Origin: a virus
Virus record (IMG/VR): IMGVR_UViG_3300050821_003659
Coordinates: 1-64,000 of that record
DNA length: 64,000 nucleotides
Reading direction: 5' to 3' (one strand)
Shown here: one piece after another, positions 55,950 through 64,000 of the stretch
Layout: each line of letters begins with the position of its first letter
Numbering within the stretch: position 1 is the stretch's first letter
Made by a program: the position numbers and the translations under genes
Notes under the pieces: model-generated
Told to the model about the DNA's origin: nothing
Database searches by the model: none
What the model saw: the letters and a program-made list of their open reading frames with translations, nothing else

Positions 55950-57136
55950 ACTTCTATACCTACATCGGACTGACGCCCACGGAGTTTCAGGAGCAGTACA
56001 TCGATGCAGGGTACGTGTCGATGCAGAAGCATCACGAGTTTCCGCTGGCGATCTTTGCCTACGCACGCGACACCGTGAAAGAGCAGAAGTGGGATCACGT
56101 CACCTCGCGTTGCCGTGGCATCGTCATCAACACAGAGACAGGTGAGATCGTCTCTCGCCCGTTCGAGAAGTTTCACAACTACGGCAGCGAACTCGGCTGC
56201 ATGGACACTCTGGGTGAGATGTTGAACGGTCACGAGCCGACCATCTGGGAAAAGATGGACGGGTTCATGTGTACTCTGTATACGTGGCAAGGCGTTGACT
56301 ACATCGCGTCGAAGGGATCGTTTCACTCGATCCACGCGAAGTGGGCGACCGCGTGGCTACGGAAAAAGTTTAGCACCTCTCTTGGCATCCCTGCGGGCCA
56401 CACCGCTGTGTTCGAAGGGCTGCACCGCGATCTGCGGATCGTCGTTGACTACGGGCTGCGTCAAGAACTTGTTCTTCTCGCGATCATCAACAACGAGACA
56501 GGAGAAGAGTTTTCGCCCGGAGCACTGTTCGCGTTCGCGGACAGCAAGGGCCTGTCAACTCCGAAGCCGTACAACATCGGACTAGACGCCGCCGTTCGAA
56601 TCACAATGGCGACTGGCGTCTTCGAAGACGGAGGAGACGAGGGCTTTGTGCTCACGTGGTATCAGAAGGGCCAACCGCCCTTCCGCTTGAAGTTGAAGTA
56701 CATCGAGTACCTGCGACTGCACCGGATGGTCACGGGCGTGTCTCCCAAACGCATCTGGGAAGTTTTGGCGAACAACCAATCGTCAGAGTTGGACGAATAC
56801 CTCAAGCAATCGACTCCGTGGTTCAGTGCCTTCGTCAACAAATGGCTGAAGGCCCTGACACTGGAGTTCAAACGAATCGAGAAGGAAGTGGAGACACGCT
56901 ACGCGTTCTCAGGCGTGAACCCGAATGACTTCCTGCAACCAAACAACACCGTCCCTGTGGACTTCGCTGGGCTGCGGAAAGCCTATGCCCTGAAGTTCAC
57001 GACCGAAGAGAACAAGCCGTACTCGGCGGGGCTGTTCGCACTGCTGGATGGCAAGGACATCAAGCCTGTCATCTGGAAGATGGTCAAGCACATGACTGCC
57101 GGGGCGAACCCGATGGTCGATGCACACAACACATAG
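55946..57136 (+). CDS. RNA ligase, T4 Rnl1-like
   Basis: 396 residues. EKMDG (102-106) carries the nucleotidyl-acceptor Lys103. SRCRGIVIN upstream, AVFEGL (motif III), EGFVLTW (motif IV) and LKLKYIEYL (motif V) complete the set; the C-terminal helical part fits Rnl1. It seals RNA ends, for example tRNAs cut by host anticodon nucleases. The phage's tRNAs and permuted tmRNA are possible substrates. Confidence 0.88.
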   Translation: MNFYTYIGLTPTEFQEQYIDAGYVSMQKHHEFPLAIFAYARDTVKEQKWDHVTSRCRGIVINTETGEIVSRPFEKFHNYGSELGCMDTLGEMLNGHEPTIWEKMDGFMCTLYTWQGVDYIASKGSFHSIHAKWATAWLRKKFSTSLGIPAGHTAVFEGLHRDLRIVVDYGLRQELVLLAIINNETGEEFSPGALFAFADSKGLSTPKPYNIGLDAAVRITMATGVFEDGGDEGFVLTWYQKGQPPFRLKLKYIEYLRLHRMVTGVSPKRIWEVLANNQSSELDEYLKQSTPWFSAFVNKWLKALTLEFKRIEKEVETRYAFSGVNPNDFLQPNNTVPVDFAGLRKAYALKFTTEENKPYSAGLFALLDGKDIKPVIWKMVKHMTAGANPMVDAHNT

Positions 57137-57144
57137 GAGGAAAC

Positions 57145-57486
57145 ATGGCAACAAAAATCCGTAAGTTCAAGGTCGTGAAGCCGACCCTCAAGGCTGTACA
57201 GGCACAGTTTGCCGCGTACAAGGTGAACGCTCTGGCTCTCATCAACAAGTTCCGCTATGCCGGGGCTGAGACGTTCTTCTCGGTGAAGGGATACGAGAAG
57301 GTCGAAGGCAAGCTGAAGCCGAACGTCATCAACGTGCCCGAGCTACTCGCCATCGTTGGCACAGCGAAGCGTCTGGGCAAGCTGGTTGTCCTCACGACTT
57401 CCGGCGTGGAAGACGGTGGACAGGTGAACGTCCTGCTGCAAGACGATCCGTCTCGCGTCGTGATCCCATCTGAACTGACGTACTAG
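57145..57486 (+). CDS. Hypothetical protein
   Basis: 113 residues, MATKIRKFKVVKPTLKA..., alpha/beta with KLVVLTTSGVEDGGQVNVLL. AGGAGG precedes. No family recognised. Confidence 0.65.
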   Translation: MATKIRKFKVVKPTLKAVQAQFAAYKVNALALINKFRYAGAETFFSVKGYEKVEGKLKPNVINVPELLAIVGTAKRLGKLVVLTTSGVEDGGQVNVLLQDDPSRVVIPSELTY

Positions 57487-57494
57487 GAGGAAGC

Positions 57495-57986
57495 ATGCGT
57501 AAGGACACACTCGCTGCGGGGGCACGCTCCGCAAAGTTTGCTGGCGGCGTCGGAGAGAACGACATCGACCGGAACATCATGAGCGACGAGGATCGTGCGG
57601 CACTCGAAGCTGAGACGGCTGCGGTCGTCGTAGAGAAGACGGCGGCACCGAAGAAAGTGTTCCGTCCTCTCGGCACGACTCTGCTCATTCGCCGCATCTC
57701 TGAGGAAGAGTTGTCGAGCGTCCTCATCACCGAGACTATCGAGAAAGAGAAGCCCGCAGAGGGCACCGTTCTCGCAGTCGGCAAGAAAGTTGTTGACACG
57801 GTCGTCGGTGATCGCGTAGTGTTTGGCAAGTACAGCGGCACCGAGTTCAAGCTGAACGGCGAAACGCTGCTCATCATGGACGAGGCAGATATCAAGGGCT
57901 TCATCGAAGACGAGAACCTTCCGGCGTCGAGCGTAAACTTTTCAAGCACGTACGAAGTCGGCGGCTGCATCGTCGCCCGAGCGTAA
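57495..57986 (+). CDS. GroES-like co-chaperonin with extensions
   Basis: 163 residues. Residues about 55-140 are GroES: PLGTTLLIRR, ITETIEKEKPAEGTVLAVG, VGDRVVFGKYSGTEF, LLIMDEADIKGFIE. An extra 54 residues precede and about 20 follow. It should cap the host GroEL to fold phage proteins such as the capsid, as T4 gp31 does. Confidence 0.88.
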   Translation: MRKDTLAAGARSAKFAGGVGENDIDRNIMSDEDRAALEAETAAVVVEKTAAPKKVFRPLGTTLLIRRISEEELSSVLITETIEKEKPAEGTVLAVGKKVVDTVVGDRVVFGKYSGTEFKLNGETLLIMDEADIKGFIEDENLPASSVNFSSTYEVGGCIVARA

Positions 57987-57992
57987 CCCGGA

Positions 57993-58071
57993 GGGCACGT
58001 AGGGGAGTCTGGTCGTCCCTGCCACCTTGTCACGGTGGAGATCATGGGTTCGAATCCCATCGTGCCCGCCA
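57993..58071 (+). tRNA. tRNA-Asp (anticodon GTC)
   Basis: Acceptor GGGCACG/CGTGCCC, anticodon stem CCACC/GGTGG with loop TTGTCAC giving GTC, T-arm ATGGG-TTCGAAT-CCCAT, G73, CCA encoded. Lies in the gap between the GroES gene and 58083. Confidence 0.92.
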
Positions 58072-58082
58072 TAGGAGAAAAC

Positions 58083-58799
58083 ATGGAACCGAATATCCCA
58101 GCGGTCGTCGGAGAAGTCGAAGCTGGGCGTGCCGCGAAGGTACGCCGCGAGATCAACAAACTCATCAAGGGTGTGAACACCAGCAACTTCGATCTGATGG
58201 ACTTGCTGTTCGAGGCGAAGACCAATCACTACTACTCGCCTGAGTACGAATCTTTCAGCAAGTACGCGAAGTCTCTTGACATCAAGTACACCAAGAGCTA
58301 CTATCTCGTGAAGATCAGGGCACTGATGCAGGGTGTCGGTCTTGAGCGGGCAGCGTACGAGCCTGTCGGAATGGGCAAGCTGCGTGTCATCTCGAAGCTG
58401 AACCTCGAAGGCGAGTTCAAGGGTGTTCCGATGCCCCTCGTCATCAAGGAACTGACCGAGAAGGCACTGCACATGTCTCTCGAAGATGTCACGTTCGAAG
58501 TCGATACGATCCTCGGACTCACAGAAGACGAGTCGATGGTCTGGCTGAACGTGCACCTGAAAAAGCTGGCCCGCGACAACGCGGTGAAGCCCGCTCTGGC
58601 TCTGGCGAAGAAGCACATGCCCGAATCACAGACAAAGGACGACGATGGAAACTTTGTCGATCCCGGCGACGGTGCCGCACTCGAAATGATCTGTGCGAAC
58701 TTCCTCGCTGATCCAAACTACAACCCGACCGACGAACAGGTCGCCAACGAACAGCCCGCTGAACTTGAACCCGAAGACGAACAAATCCAAGACGCATAG
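58083..58799 (+). CDS. Hypothetical protein
   Basis: 238 residues from MEPNIPAVVGEVEAGRA. Helical, with LLFEAKTNHYYSPEYESFSKYAK cut here as EAKTNHYYSPEYESF; very acidic C-terminus EPEDEQIQDA. No family recognised. Confidence 0.7.
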   Translation: MEPNIPAVVGEVEAGRAAKVRREINKLIKGVNTSNFDLMDLLFEAKTNHYYSPEYESFSKYAKSLDIKYTKSYYLVKIRALMQGVGLERAAYEPVGMGKLRVISKLNLEGEFKGVPMPLVIKELTEKALHMSLEDVTFEVDTILGLTEDESMVWLNVHLKKLARDNAVKPALALAKKHMPESQTKDDDGNFVDPGDGAALEMICANFLADPNYNPTDEQVANEQPAELEPEDEQIQDA

Positions 58800-58808
58800 A
58801 GGTGACGC

Positions 58809-59843
58809 ATGGCAGTTCGCACACTCGATCCGAAGCGACAGAGTTACAAAGCTGAGGCACTCGCGTCACGCCTCTCCCTCCGCATCGTCGGACAGACGGG
58901 GCCGACACAGGCCCTCCTCTCCGCAATCGCAAAGTATCAGAGCGGCTTCTACGACAAGACGAAGCCTATCTTCAGCATGCTTGGACTGGGGCCTACGGGC
59001 GTCGGCAAGACTGGCGTGTTTGAAGCCTTCGCGGAGGGCCTGTTCGGTTCTCCGAAGCACATGCTGAAGGTTGACTGTGCGGAGTTTCAGCACAGCCACG
59101 AGATCGCAAAGTTGGTCGGCTCTCCTCCCGGATATCTCGGACACCGTGAGACGCACCCGTTCTTTACGAACGCGTCTCTCGCGGCTCTGCGGACTCCTGA
59201 GCTAGACTTCACCATCGTTCTCTGGGACGAGATCGAGAAGGCAAGCGACTCTCTCTGGAATCTCCTACTCGGCATCCTCGACAAAGGGACGCTAACCACG
59301 GGGACGAACGAGAAGGTTGACATGACGAAGACGGTTCACCTCATGACCAGCAACGTCGGCTCTGCGGACATCAGCGACGAGGCATCTATCGGCTTCGACG
59401 CTGGACAGAAGCAGATGACCGACCAGCAGGTGAGCGACACCGTGATGGCTGCGGCACGCCGCAAGTTCATGCCCGAGTTCCTCGGTCGTCTGGACGAGAT
59501 CGCGGTGTTCAAGACTCTGACCGAGTCTGAGATCGCAGAGGTGCTGGGGCTGCAACTGAACGACCTGAGCGACCGCATCATGCTCAGTGCACCTGTACCT
59601 TTCGAGTTCAACGTGTCGCCCGCTGCTATCCGGCAACTGCTGAAGGAAGGATACGACAGGCGATACAACGCACGCGGTTTGAAGCACGTGATCGAGAAGC
59701 ACATCGCCCTCCCCCTTGGACGGCTGATGTCAACCGGACAGGTGATGCCAAATGACATCATCATCGTGGACTTCGACCAGAACTGGAAATACTATGCCCA
59801 AATCCCCCTTGCCCGAGCCGCTGCGGAAGGCGATATACTTTAG
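58809..59843 (+). CDS. ClpA/ClpB D2-type AAA+ ATPase
   Basis: 344 residues, a single AAA+ module. Walker A GPTGVGKT (61-68), VGSPPGYLGH pore segment, LWDEIEKA Walker B, TSNVG sensor 1, FLGRLDEIAVF with the Arg finger and RYNARGLKHVIE sensor 2 match the second ATPase domain of ClpA/B/C. N-domain, D1 and middle domain are absent. Pore GYLG suggests it threads protein; partner unknown. Confidence 0.85.
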   Translation: MAVRTLDPKRQSYKAEALASRLSLRIVGQTGPTQALLSAIAKYQSGFYDKTKPIFSMLGLGPTGVGKTGVFEAFAEGLFGSPKHMLKVDCAEFQHSHEIAKLVGSPPGYLGHRETHPFFTNASLAALRTPELDFTIVLWDEIEKASDSLWNLLLGILDKGTLTTGTNEKVDMTKTVHLMTSNVGSADISDEASIGFDAGQKQMTDQQVSDTVMAAARRKFMPEFLGRLDEIAVFKTLTESEIAEVLGLQLNDLSDRIMLSAPVPFEFNVSPAAIRQLLKEGYDRRYNARGLKHVIEKHIALPLGRLMSTGQVMPNDIIIVDFDQNWKYYAQIPLARAAAEGDIL

Positions 59844-60066
59844 GGATGAGTGGAAGTGCCGTCACTGCGGCAACCGTCAAACGCTAGACCCCCATCACGT
59901 CGAGTATCGAAGTGCTGGGGGCGAACATTCAATGACCAACCTGCTCACGCTATGTCGTAAGTGTCACGACGATGAGCACGCGGGACGACTCCGAATCGAA
60001 GTTCTGGACGTGCTGACCAACGATCTCCGCGTGAGATTCTGGCGGCTGAAAGGATGGAAACCATGA
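59794..60066 (+). CDS. HNH endonuclease
   Basis: 90 residues from MPKSPLPEPLRKAIYFR. CRHCG, DPHHVEYRSAGG, HSMTNLLTLCRKCHDDEH is the HNH order (split here for length). Overlaps the Clp-like gene by 50 bases. Confidence 0.85.
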   Translation: MPKSPLPEPLRKAIYFRDEWKCRHCGNRQTLDPHHVEYRSAGGEHSMTNLLTLCRKCHDDEHAGRLRIEVLDVLTNDLRVRFWRLKGWKP

Positions 60067-60644
60067 GCGGACTACCGAGCAGTTCTCTGGGAGAGGTACT
60101 CTTCGGCGGCGACGTGCTACCGGATGGACAGACCGTCGTGAACGCGTTGGCAAAAAAGAAACTGAATGATCCCCTCAATGATGAAGTCGCGGCGATCACT
60201 CGCAGTGTGCAACACGACTATGATCTCGATGAGCCGAACTCTGACCGAGCGATCAAAGAGGCCGAAGACAACAACCTCGAAGTGATCTTCCCGGCTGAGA
60301 ATCAGTTGCTAATCGACATCGACAGCGACCGAGCCTTCGACGTGTACATCGCGATGAAGCCTCTGCTGGAGAAGTACTACGGCATCCGCGAAGAGAAGGT
60401 CGCGTACAGCCGAAGCGGTACACCAAAGCGGCACATCACCGTCGATCTGTTCAGGACGATCACCAACGAAGAACGCATCACACTGCAAGTGATGATGGGT
60501 TCCGACCGCGTGCGGGAGTTCCTTGGACTCATCCAGTTGGGCAACGGTGATCCGCACCCCGTGTTGTTTTTAGAAAAGAAGCCTGAGGTGACCAATGCAG
60601 GATCGACCGTATCAGATGGAAGCGGAGCAAGCGACCCTCAGTGA
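60063..60644 (+). CDS. Conserved phage protein of unknown function
   Basis: 193 residues from MSGLPSSSLGE. ENQLLIDIDSD, SRSGTPKRHITVDL and ERITLQVMMGSDRVREFL recur in phage proteins encoded near helicases; the paired Asp of LIDIDSD recalls nucleotidyl-transfer folds but is not proof. Overlaps the helicase by 50 bases. Confidence 0.65.
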   Translation: MSGLPSSSLGEVLFGGDVLPDGQTVVNALAKKKLNDPLNDEVAAITRSVQHDYDLDEPNSDRAIKEAEDNNLEVIFPAENQLLIDIDSDRAFDVYIAMKPLLEKYYGIREEKVAYSRSGTPKRHITVDLFRTITNEERITLQVMMGSDRVREFLGLIQLGNGDPHPVLFLEKKPEVTNAGSTVSDGSGASDPQ

Positions 60645-62259
60645 ATACGACAAGGGCGTGCGTCGGATGATGCACGTGATGGCGACCGGGACTGGCAAGA
60701 CAGTCGTGTTCTCCAAGCTGTACGAGGCGATGAAAAGTCGATTGCCCGGACAGATGTTAGTCGTGGCACACACCGAGGAGTTGGTGAAGCAGAACGCCGA
60801 CGCGATGCTGGAGTGGAATCCGGGCATCAAGGTCGGCATCGAGATGTCAGGATCGTACGCCGATGAAACGGGCGACGATGTCATCAGCACCTGCGTTGGA
60901 ACGCTAGGTCGAAAGGATACCAAACGTGTCAGTCGATTTAATTGGGACAACGTGGACAAAGTCGTCATCGATGAGGCTCATCATGGGGTCACGGATGGAT
61001 ATCGCCGCATCCTTGACGCGGCAGGAAGCCTTCACGCTGATACTCATAAGCTGTTGCTGGGCGTTACTGCGACTCCGAACCGTCCTGACGGCGAACCCCT
61101 TTCGGACTTATTCGAGAAAGTCGCTTACGTCTATTCAATCAGACAGGCGATCAAAGACAAGTGGCTCGTCCCGATTCGAGGATATCGAACCGTAACAGAC
61201 ACGAGTCTGGCTGATGTGTCGAGCAATGACGGCGACTTCGTCAAAAGTGAACTGTCCGCTGCGGTGAACAACCACAAGCGGAACAATCAGATCGTGGACG
61301 TGTGGATGGCGAAGGCCGAGGGCCGACGCACGCTGTGCTTCACCGTTGACATCGAGCACGCCAAGGCACAGGCTCTGGCGTTCAACATCCGGGGCGTCGA
61401 AGCCGCCGCAGTCTGGGGCGACGATCCGATGCGGGCTGAGAAACTGGAGGCGTTCCGTGAAGGAAAAATTCGTGTACTTTGTAACTGCAATCTGCTCATT
61501 GAGGGTTTCAACGATCCGGGCATTGCGTGCGTACTACTTGCTCGTCCTACCCAAAGTGGCATCCTATTTACCCAGATGGTAGGTCGCGGCACCCGACTGT
61601 ATCCGGGCAAGCTGGATTTGATCGTGATCGACGTTGTGGACGGCACCACGAAGCACACACTGCTCACGCTGCCGACACTGATGGGCATGCAAGCCTATCT
61701 CGATCTGAAGGGCCGCTCGTTGCTTGAGGTGGTCGAGGAGTTGGAGGCACTGAAGGAAGAACATCCGGGCGTGAACTTCGACAGTCTGGAGTCGATGGAG
61801 AAGGCGGCTTGGCTCATCGAGCAGGTCGATCTCTTCCAGATTCGATTCCCCAAGGAAGTCGAAGAGAACAGCGAACTGATGTGGTTCAAGGCGGTTGACG
61901 GCGGATACAAGATGCTCGTCCCCAAGGAAGGCGACACGCGGGCGGGCTTCCTGAAAGTTTACGAGAACGCCATTGGTCGCTGGGAACTGGTAGGCCGGAT
62001 CAACGACGTTGAATTGCACGGCACGCGTCCGACGATGGAAGAGATATTCAAGGTGAGCGACGAACAGGTTCGCAAGCGTGTGAACAAGATGACGCTCACC
62101 AAGGTTCTGCGTGAGGCAACGTGGCACGGCAAGCCTGTCACGAAGGGCCAGCGGAAGATGCTGGAGCAGTTGTTCCCTCACAAGCAGTTCCTGTACGACC
62201 AGATGAACTCGGGGCAAGCCTCGAAACTCATCAGCGAAAGATTAGCGAGGAAGAAATGA
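60595..62259 (+). CDS. SF2 DNA/RNA helicase
   Basis: 554 residues. ATGTGKT (30-36, motif I), VVIDEAHH (about 122, motif II), GVTATPNRPDG (motif III region), and the C-terminal LLIEGFNDPG and QMVGRGTRLYPGK (motifs V and VI) are those of superfamily 2 (UvsW/type III restriction-like). Extra about 180 residues follow. Likely acts in replication, recombination or branch migration, with endonuclease VII nearby. Confidence 0.9.
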   Translation: MQDRPYQMEAEQATLSEYDKGVRRMMHVMATGTGKTVVFSKLYEAMKSRLPGQMLVVAHTEELVKQNADAMLEWNPGIKVGIEMSGSYADETGDDVISTCVGTLGRKDTKRVSRFNWDNVDKVVIDEAHHGVTDGYRRILDAAGSLHADTHKLLLGVTATPNRPDGEPLSDLFEKVAYVYSIRQAIKDKWLVPIRGYRTVTDTSLADVSSNDGDFVKSELSAAVNNHKRNNQIVDVWMAKAEGRRTLCFTVDIEHAKAQALAFNIRGVEAAAVWGDDPMRAEKLEAFREGKIRVLCNCNLLIEGFNDPGIACVLLARPTQSGILFTQMVGRGTRLYPGKLDLIVIDVVDGTTKHTLLTLPTLMGMQAYLDLKGRSLLEVVEELEALKEEHPGVNFDSLESMEKAAWLIEQVDLFQIRFPKEVEENSELMWFKAVDGGYKMLVPKEGDTRAGFLKVYENAIGRWELVGRINDVELHGTRPTMEEIFKVSDEQVRKRVNKMTLTKVLREATWHGKPVTKGQRKMLEQLFPHKQFLYDQMNSGQASKLISERLARKK

Positions 62260-62606
62260 GACTAGACACACTGCATCTGTCAACAGGTGAGAAGGTCGCA
62301 CGTTTCTGGCGTGAGCACGCGGCGTGGTCACAGGAGACGTTCGGCACCGACCAAGAGCGAGGGCCTATCGGGGCACTCAAGCATCTGGCAAAGGAAGCTG
62401 TAGAAGCACAGGCCGACATCAGCGACCGTTCAGAATTTGCGGACTGTCTCTTCCTCACCTTCGACGCGGCACGTCGTGCGGGTATGACGCTCGATGACCT
62501 GATAGACGAGGCGTTTGCGAAGCTGGAGAAGAATCGGAAACGCGTTTGGGCTAAGCCCACCAACTCGGATGAGCCGATTGAGCACGTCCGAGGCATCCAT
62601 GACTAG
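62256..62606 (+). CDS. DUF550 (dATP/dGTP diphosphohydrolase-like)
   Basis: 116 residues. WSQETFGTDQERGPIGAL, HLAKEAVEAQ, EFADCLFLTFDAARRAG and KLEKNRKRVW fit the DUF550 all-helical MazG-type fold with its Glu/Asp metal site. It would hydrolyse purine dNTPs or similar, adjusting nucleotide pools. Confidence 0.78.
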   Translation: MRLDTLHLSTGEKVARFWREHAAWSQETFGTDQERGPIGALKHLAKEAVEAQADISDRSEFADCLFLTFDAARRAGMTLDDLIDEAFAKLEKNRKRVWAKPTNSDEPIEHVRGIHD

Positions 62607-63024
62607 CAGTGAGAAGGCGAAGGACAAACGCCTTCGCGAGATTTATAATCAGACACTGGAGGAGCACAATGCAAAACGCCAAGAACAACTCAACGCCTGT
62701 GCCATCTGTCGTCGTTCCTTCACCCAGTTCCAACCCTACCAAGACCACGATCACGCGTGCTGTCCCCGGCGACAGAAACGTTACTGTGGCAAGTGCAACC
62801 GGGGTCTGCTTTGTTTCCTGTGTAACAAAAAAGTCGTAGCGTGGATCGAGTACGCTCGAAAGGTTGGCATCGACCCTCACGTCGCCATCAAGTACATTGA
62901 CGACTGGACGGTGAAGATTCGTGCGAAGGGCGGCTATGAACAAAAAGAAGAAAGTCCCAAACTTCGGAAAGCAAAAAAGAGCGTTCGATCAAGTGCTCGA
63001 AGCCTATCGAAAAACAAGGGCTAA
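62599..63024 (+). CDS. Recombination endonuclease VII-like
   Basis: 141 residues. CAICRRSF, DHDHACC, and RGLLCFLCNKK follow the zinc-bound His-Me motif of T4 endonuclease VII. It would cut Holliday junctions or branched DNA before packaging. Basic C-terminal tail. Overlaps the next gene by 89 bases. Confidence 0.85.
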   Translation: MTSSEKAKDKRLREIYNQTLEEHNAKRQEQLNACAICRRSFTQFQPYQDHDHACCPRRQKRYCGKCNRGLLCFLCNKKVVAWIEYARKVGIDPHVAIKYIDDWTVKIRAKGGYEQKEESPKLRKAKKSVRSSARSLSKNKG

Positions 63025-63340
63025 CGTCACTCTCATTGGATGCGTGAACATCAACCCCAGCGGAGGTGGTGGAGGATCGGTGGACAAGGCAAAGCCGCTG
63101 CCTTCAGAGTTCCGCTGCGATGTCGAGCGAGTGGTCGAGGCTCTGGTCGCGACCAAGTATCATCTGCACTTCTGGGCGGCGTACACGTGGTACGACAGCG
63201 ACGACGCTCTCGACCGCGAGATGTTCGCACAGAAGATGCTAGGCGACAGGCGGCATTCGTGGGAGCAGCGATTAGGTGCCAAGTTCATCGAGATCGGGCT
63301 TCACCCGCCGACTCTTTATTTCCGTCACAAGAGGGTCTGA
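62936..63340 (+). CDS. Hypothetical protein
   Basis: 134 residues from MNKKKKVPNFGKQKRAF. Gly-rich PSGGGGGS loop, then alpha/beta segment LHFWAAYTWYDSDD. No family recognised. Confidence 0.65.
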   Translation: MNKKKKVPNFGKQKRAFDQVLEAYRKTRANVTLIGCVNINPSGGGGGSVDKAKPLPSEFRCDVERVVEALVATKYHLHFWAAYTWYDSDDALDREMFAQKMLGDRRHSWEQRLGAKFIEIGLHPPTLYFRHKRV

Positions 63341-63936
63341 TGAAATATCCTCGTCGCAAGGTCAAACGCACGAAACACGGCGACTATGAACGGGTTGTCA
63401 AGTTTCCCGTCTGGTCTGGTTATCAGGTTCACGTCATTTTCACGAACGACATCGCGGCGTCTCGCAAGGCCCGCTACGGATCGGCTGGAGCGTCTGAGGG
63501 TGCCCGAGCACTGCATTCGAGTGCAGAGGGTGGACACAGTCATCTGTTCTTCAGGATCGGCAACTCTCCTGCGGGTGTGATCTCGCACGAGTCTTGGCAC
63601 GCGATTCGTTGCATGATGGTGGACTTCGGTGGAGTCACAATCATGGAGAACGAGGTGACCGCGTATCACCTCGGCTACCTCACGCAAGAAGTCGTCAGCT
63701 TTCAGATCGATCTGATGGACGCAAAGATTGGAGTTAAATCTAGCAGTAGAAAGAAGGCAACACATGGCAACAAAGATTCACAAAGGTCTGTGGCTGGAAT
63801 GCAAGGTGTGCCCACACACTCCCGAGGAGTTGGAACTGAAAAAGCGGGAGAAGCGGGAACGCCTGAACCTTCGTCGCAAGCGGATGGACACGGGGGCGAC
63901 CTTGGATACCGTCGTGAGACGACAGGTGGCCTATGA
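63340..63936 (+). CDS. Zincin-like protein (HESWH)
   Basis: 198 residues from MKYPRRKVKRTKHGDYE. SHESWHAIRCMM has HExxH and ENEVTAYHLGYL 20 residues later has Glu/His that could complete a zinc site. This is the layout of small phage metallopeptidase-like proteins. The last 57 residues overlap the 63764 gene in another frame (173 bases) and look like a shadow tail. Confidence 0.6.
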   Translation: MKYPRRKVKRTKHGDYERVVKFPVWSGYQVHVIFTNDIAASRKARYGSAGASEGARALHSSAEGGHSHLFFRIGNSPAGVISHESWHAIRCMMVDFGGVTIMENEVTAYHLGYLTQEVVSFQIDLMDAKIGVKSSSRKKATHGNKDSQRSVAGMQGVPTHSRGVGTEKAGEAGTPEPSSQADGHGGDLGYRRETTGGL

Positions 63937-64000
63937 GCTAGGCGGGCCTGACGCCGAACCAACGAAGGATGAGAAGTTTCAAATCCTTCAGAAGTACGGC
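63764..64000 (+). CDS. Hypothetical protein, cut by window edge
   Basis: 79 residues visible from MATKIHKGLWLECKVCP; AGAAGG precedes. CKVC, then an Arg/Lys/Glu-rich helix. The C-terminus lies outside the window. Confidence 0.6.
   Translation, partial: MATKIHKGLWLECKVCPHTPEELELKKREKRERLNLRRKRMDTGATLDTVVRRQVAYELGGPDAEPTKDEKFQILQKYG

Noticed and set aside
57787-57815. TTGACA inside the GroES gene
   Set aside because: No -10-like hexamer at 17 bases; probably coding sequence only.
1-64000. CRISPR array, insertion sequence or integrated prophage junction
   Set aside because: No regularly spaced repeats, transposase, or attachment-site duplication were seen.

Overview
The window is part of a double-stranded DNA tailed bacteriophage genome (Caudoviricetes). 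The left arm carries an N4-gp56-type major capsid protein, portal, large terminase and scaffold. The right arm carries a prim-pol/helicase, a family A DNA polymerase and many small overlapping phage genes. Both edges cut genes (1-719 and 63764-64000). The host cannot be fixed from sequence. The phage encodes a circularly permuted tmRNA, a gene layout known mainly from alphaproteobacteria, cyanobacteria and some betaproteobacteria, which is only a weak hint.

Left arm, minus strand, transcribed right to left (17787 to 1): three glycosyltransferase-like genes and an RmlD-like reductase; small genes, a SprT-like metalloprotease and a dual-specificity phosphatase; terminase, portal, scaffold, capsid and an Ig-like decoration candidate; then coiled-coil/zinc-ribbon proteins, two paralogous structural proteins and a DUF5317 protein. 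Hairpins lie between several of these genes. A separate short minus-strand operon (18669-18070) ends at a terminator at 17801-17843.

Right arm, plus strand: a sigma70-like promoter at 18751 starts a replication block (ssDNA-binding-like protein, prim-pol/DUF3987, PolA). Next is an RNA-rich stretch (24745-25595) with a tRNA-like element and a two-piece permuted tmRNA, then a run of small tightly packed genes up to a terminator at 32303. About 1.3 kb of hairpin-rich non-coding DNA follows. From 33674 to 45791 come cysteine/histidine protease-like proteins, an HNH nuclease, a Ycf46-like AAA+ ATPase / DUF3150 / DUF1257 / DUF2997 operon, tRNA-Ser and tRNA-Cys, and three structured intergenic RNAs of one architecture. 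From 45985 to 64000 come a clamp-like protein, SWIM and DnaJ-type zinc-finger proteins, a mini tyrosine recombinase, a lysozyme-like protein, a RlaP-like nucleotidyltransferase, a PD-(D/E)XK nuclease, an Rnl1-like RNA ligase, GroES, tRNA-Asp, a ClpB-D2-like ATPase, HNH, SF2 helicase, DUF550 hydrolase, endonuclease VII and a zincin-like protein.

Two signals stand out. The first is the translation-related RNA set: the permuted tmRNA with an unusual tag ending in Gly-Arg, four tRNAs (two embedded in ORF ends), two tRNA-like elements and an RNA ligase. The second is a recurring C-terminal peptide G-R-(R/K)-(F/M)-R on six otherwise unrelated plus-strand proteins, encoded with different codons at different loci. 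This suggests a shared short C-terminal signal in this phage.
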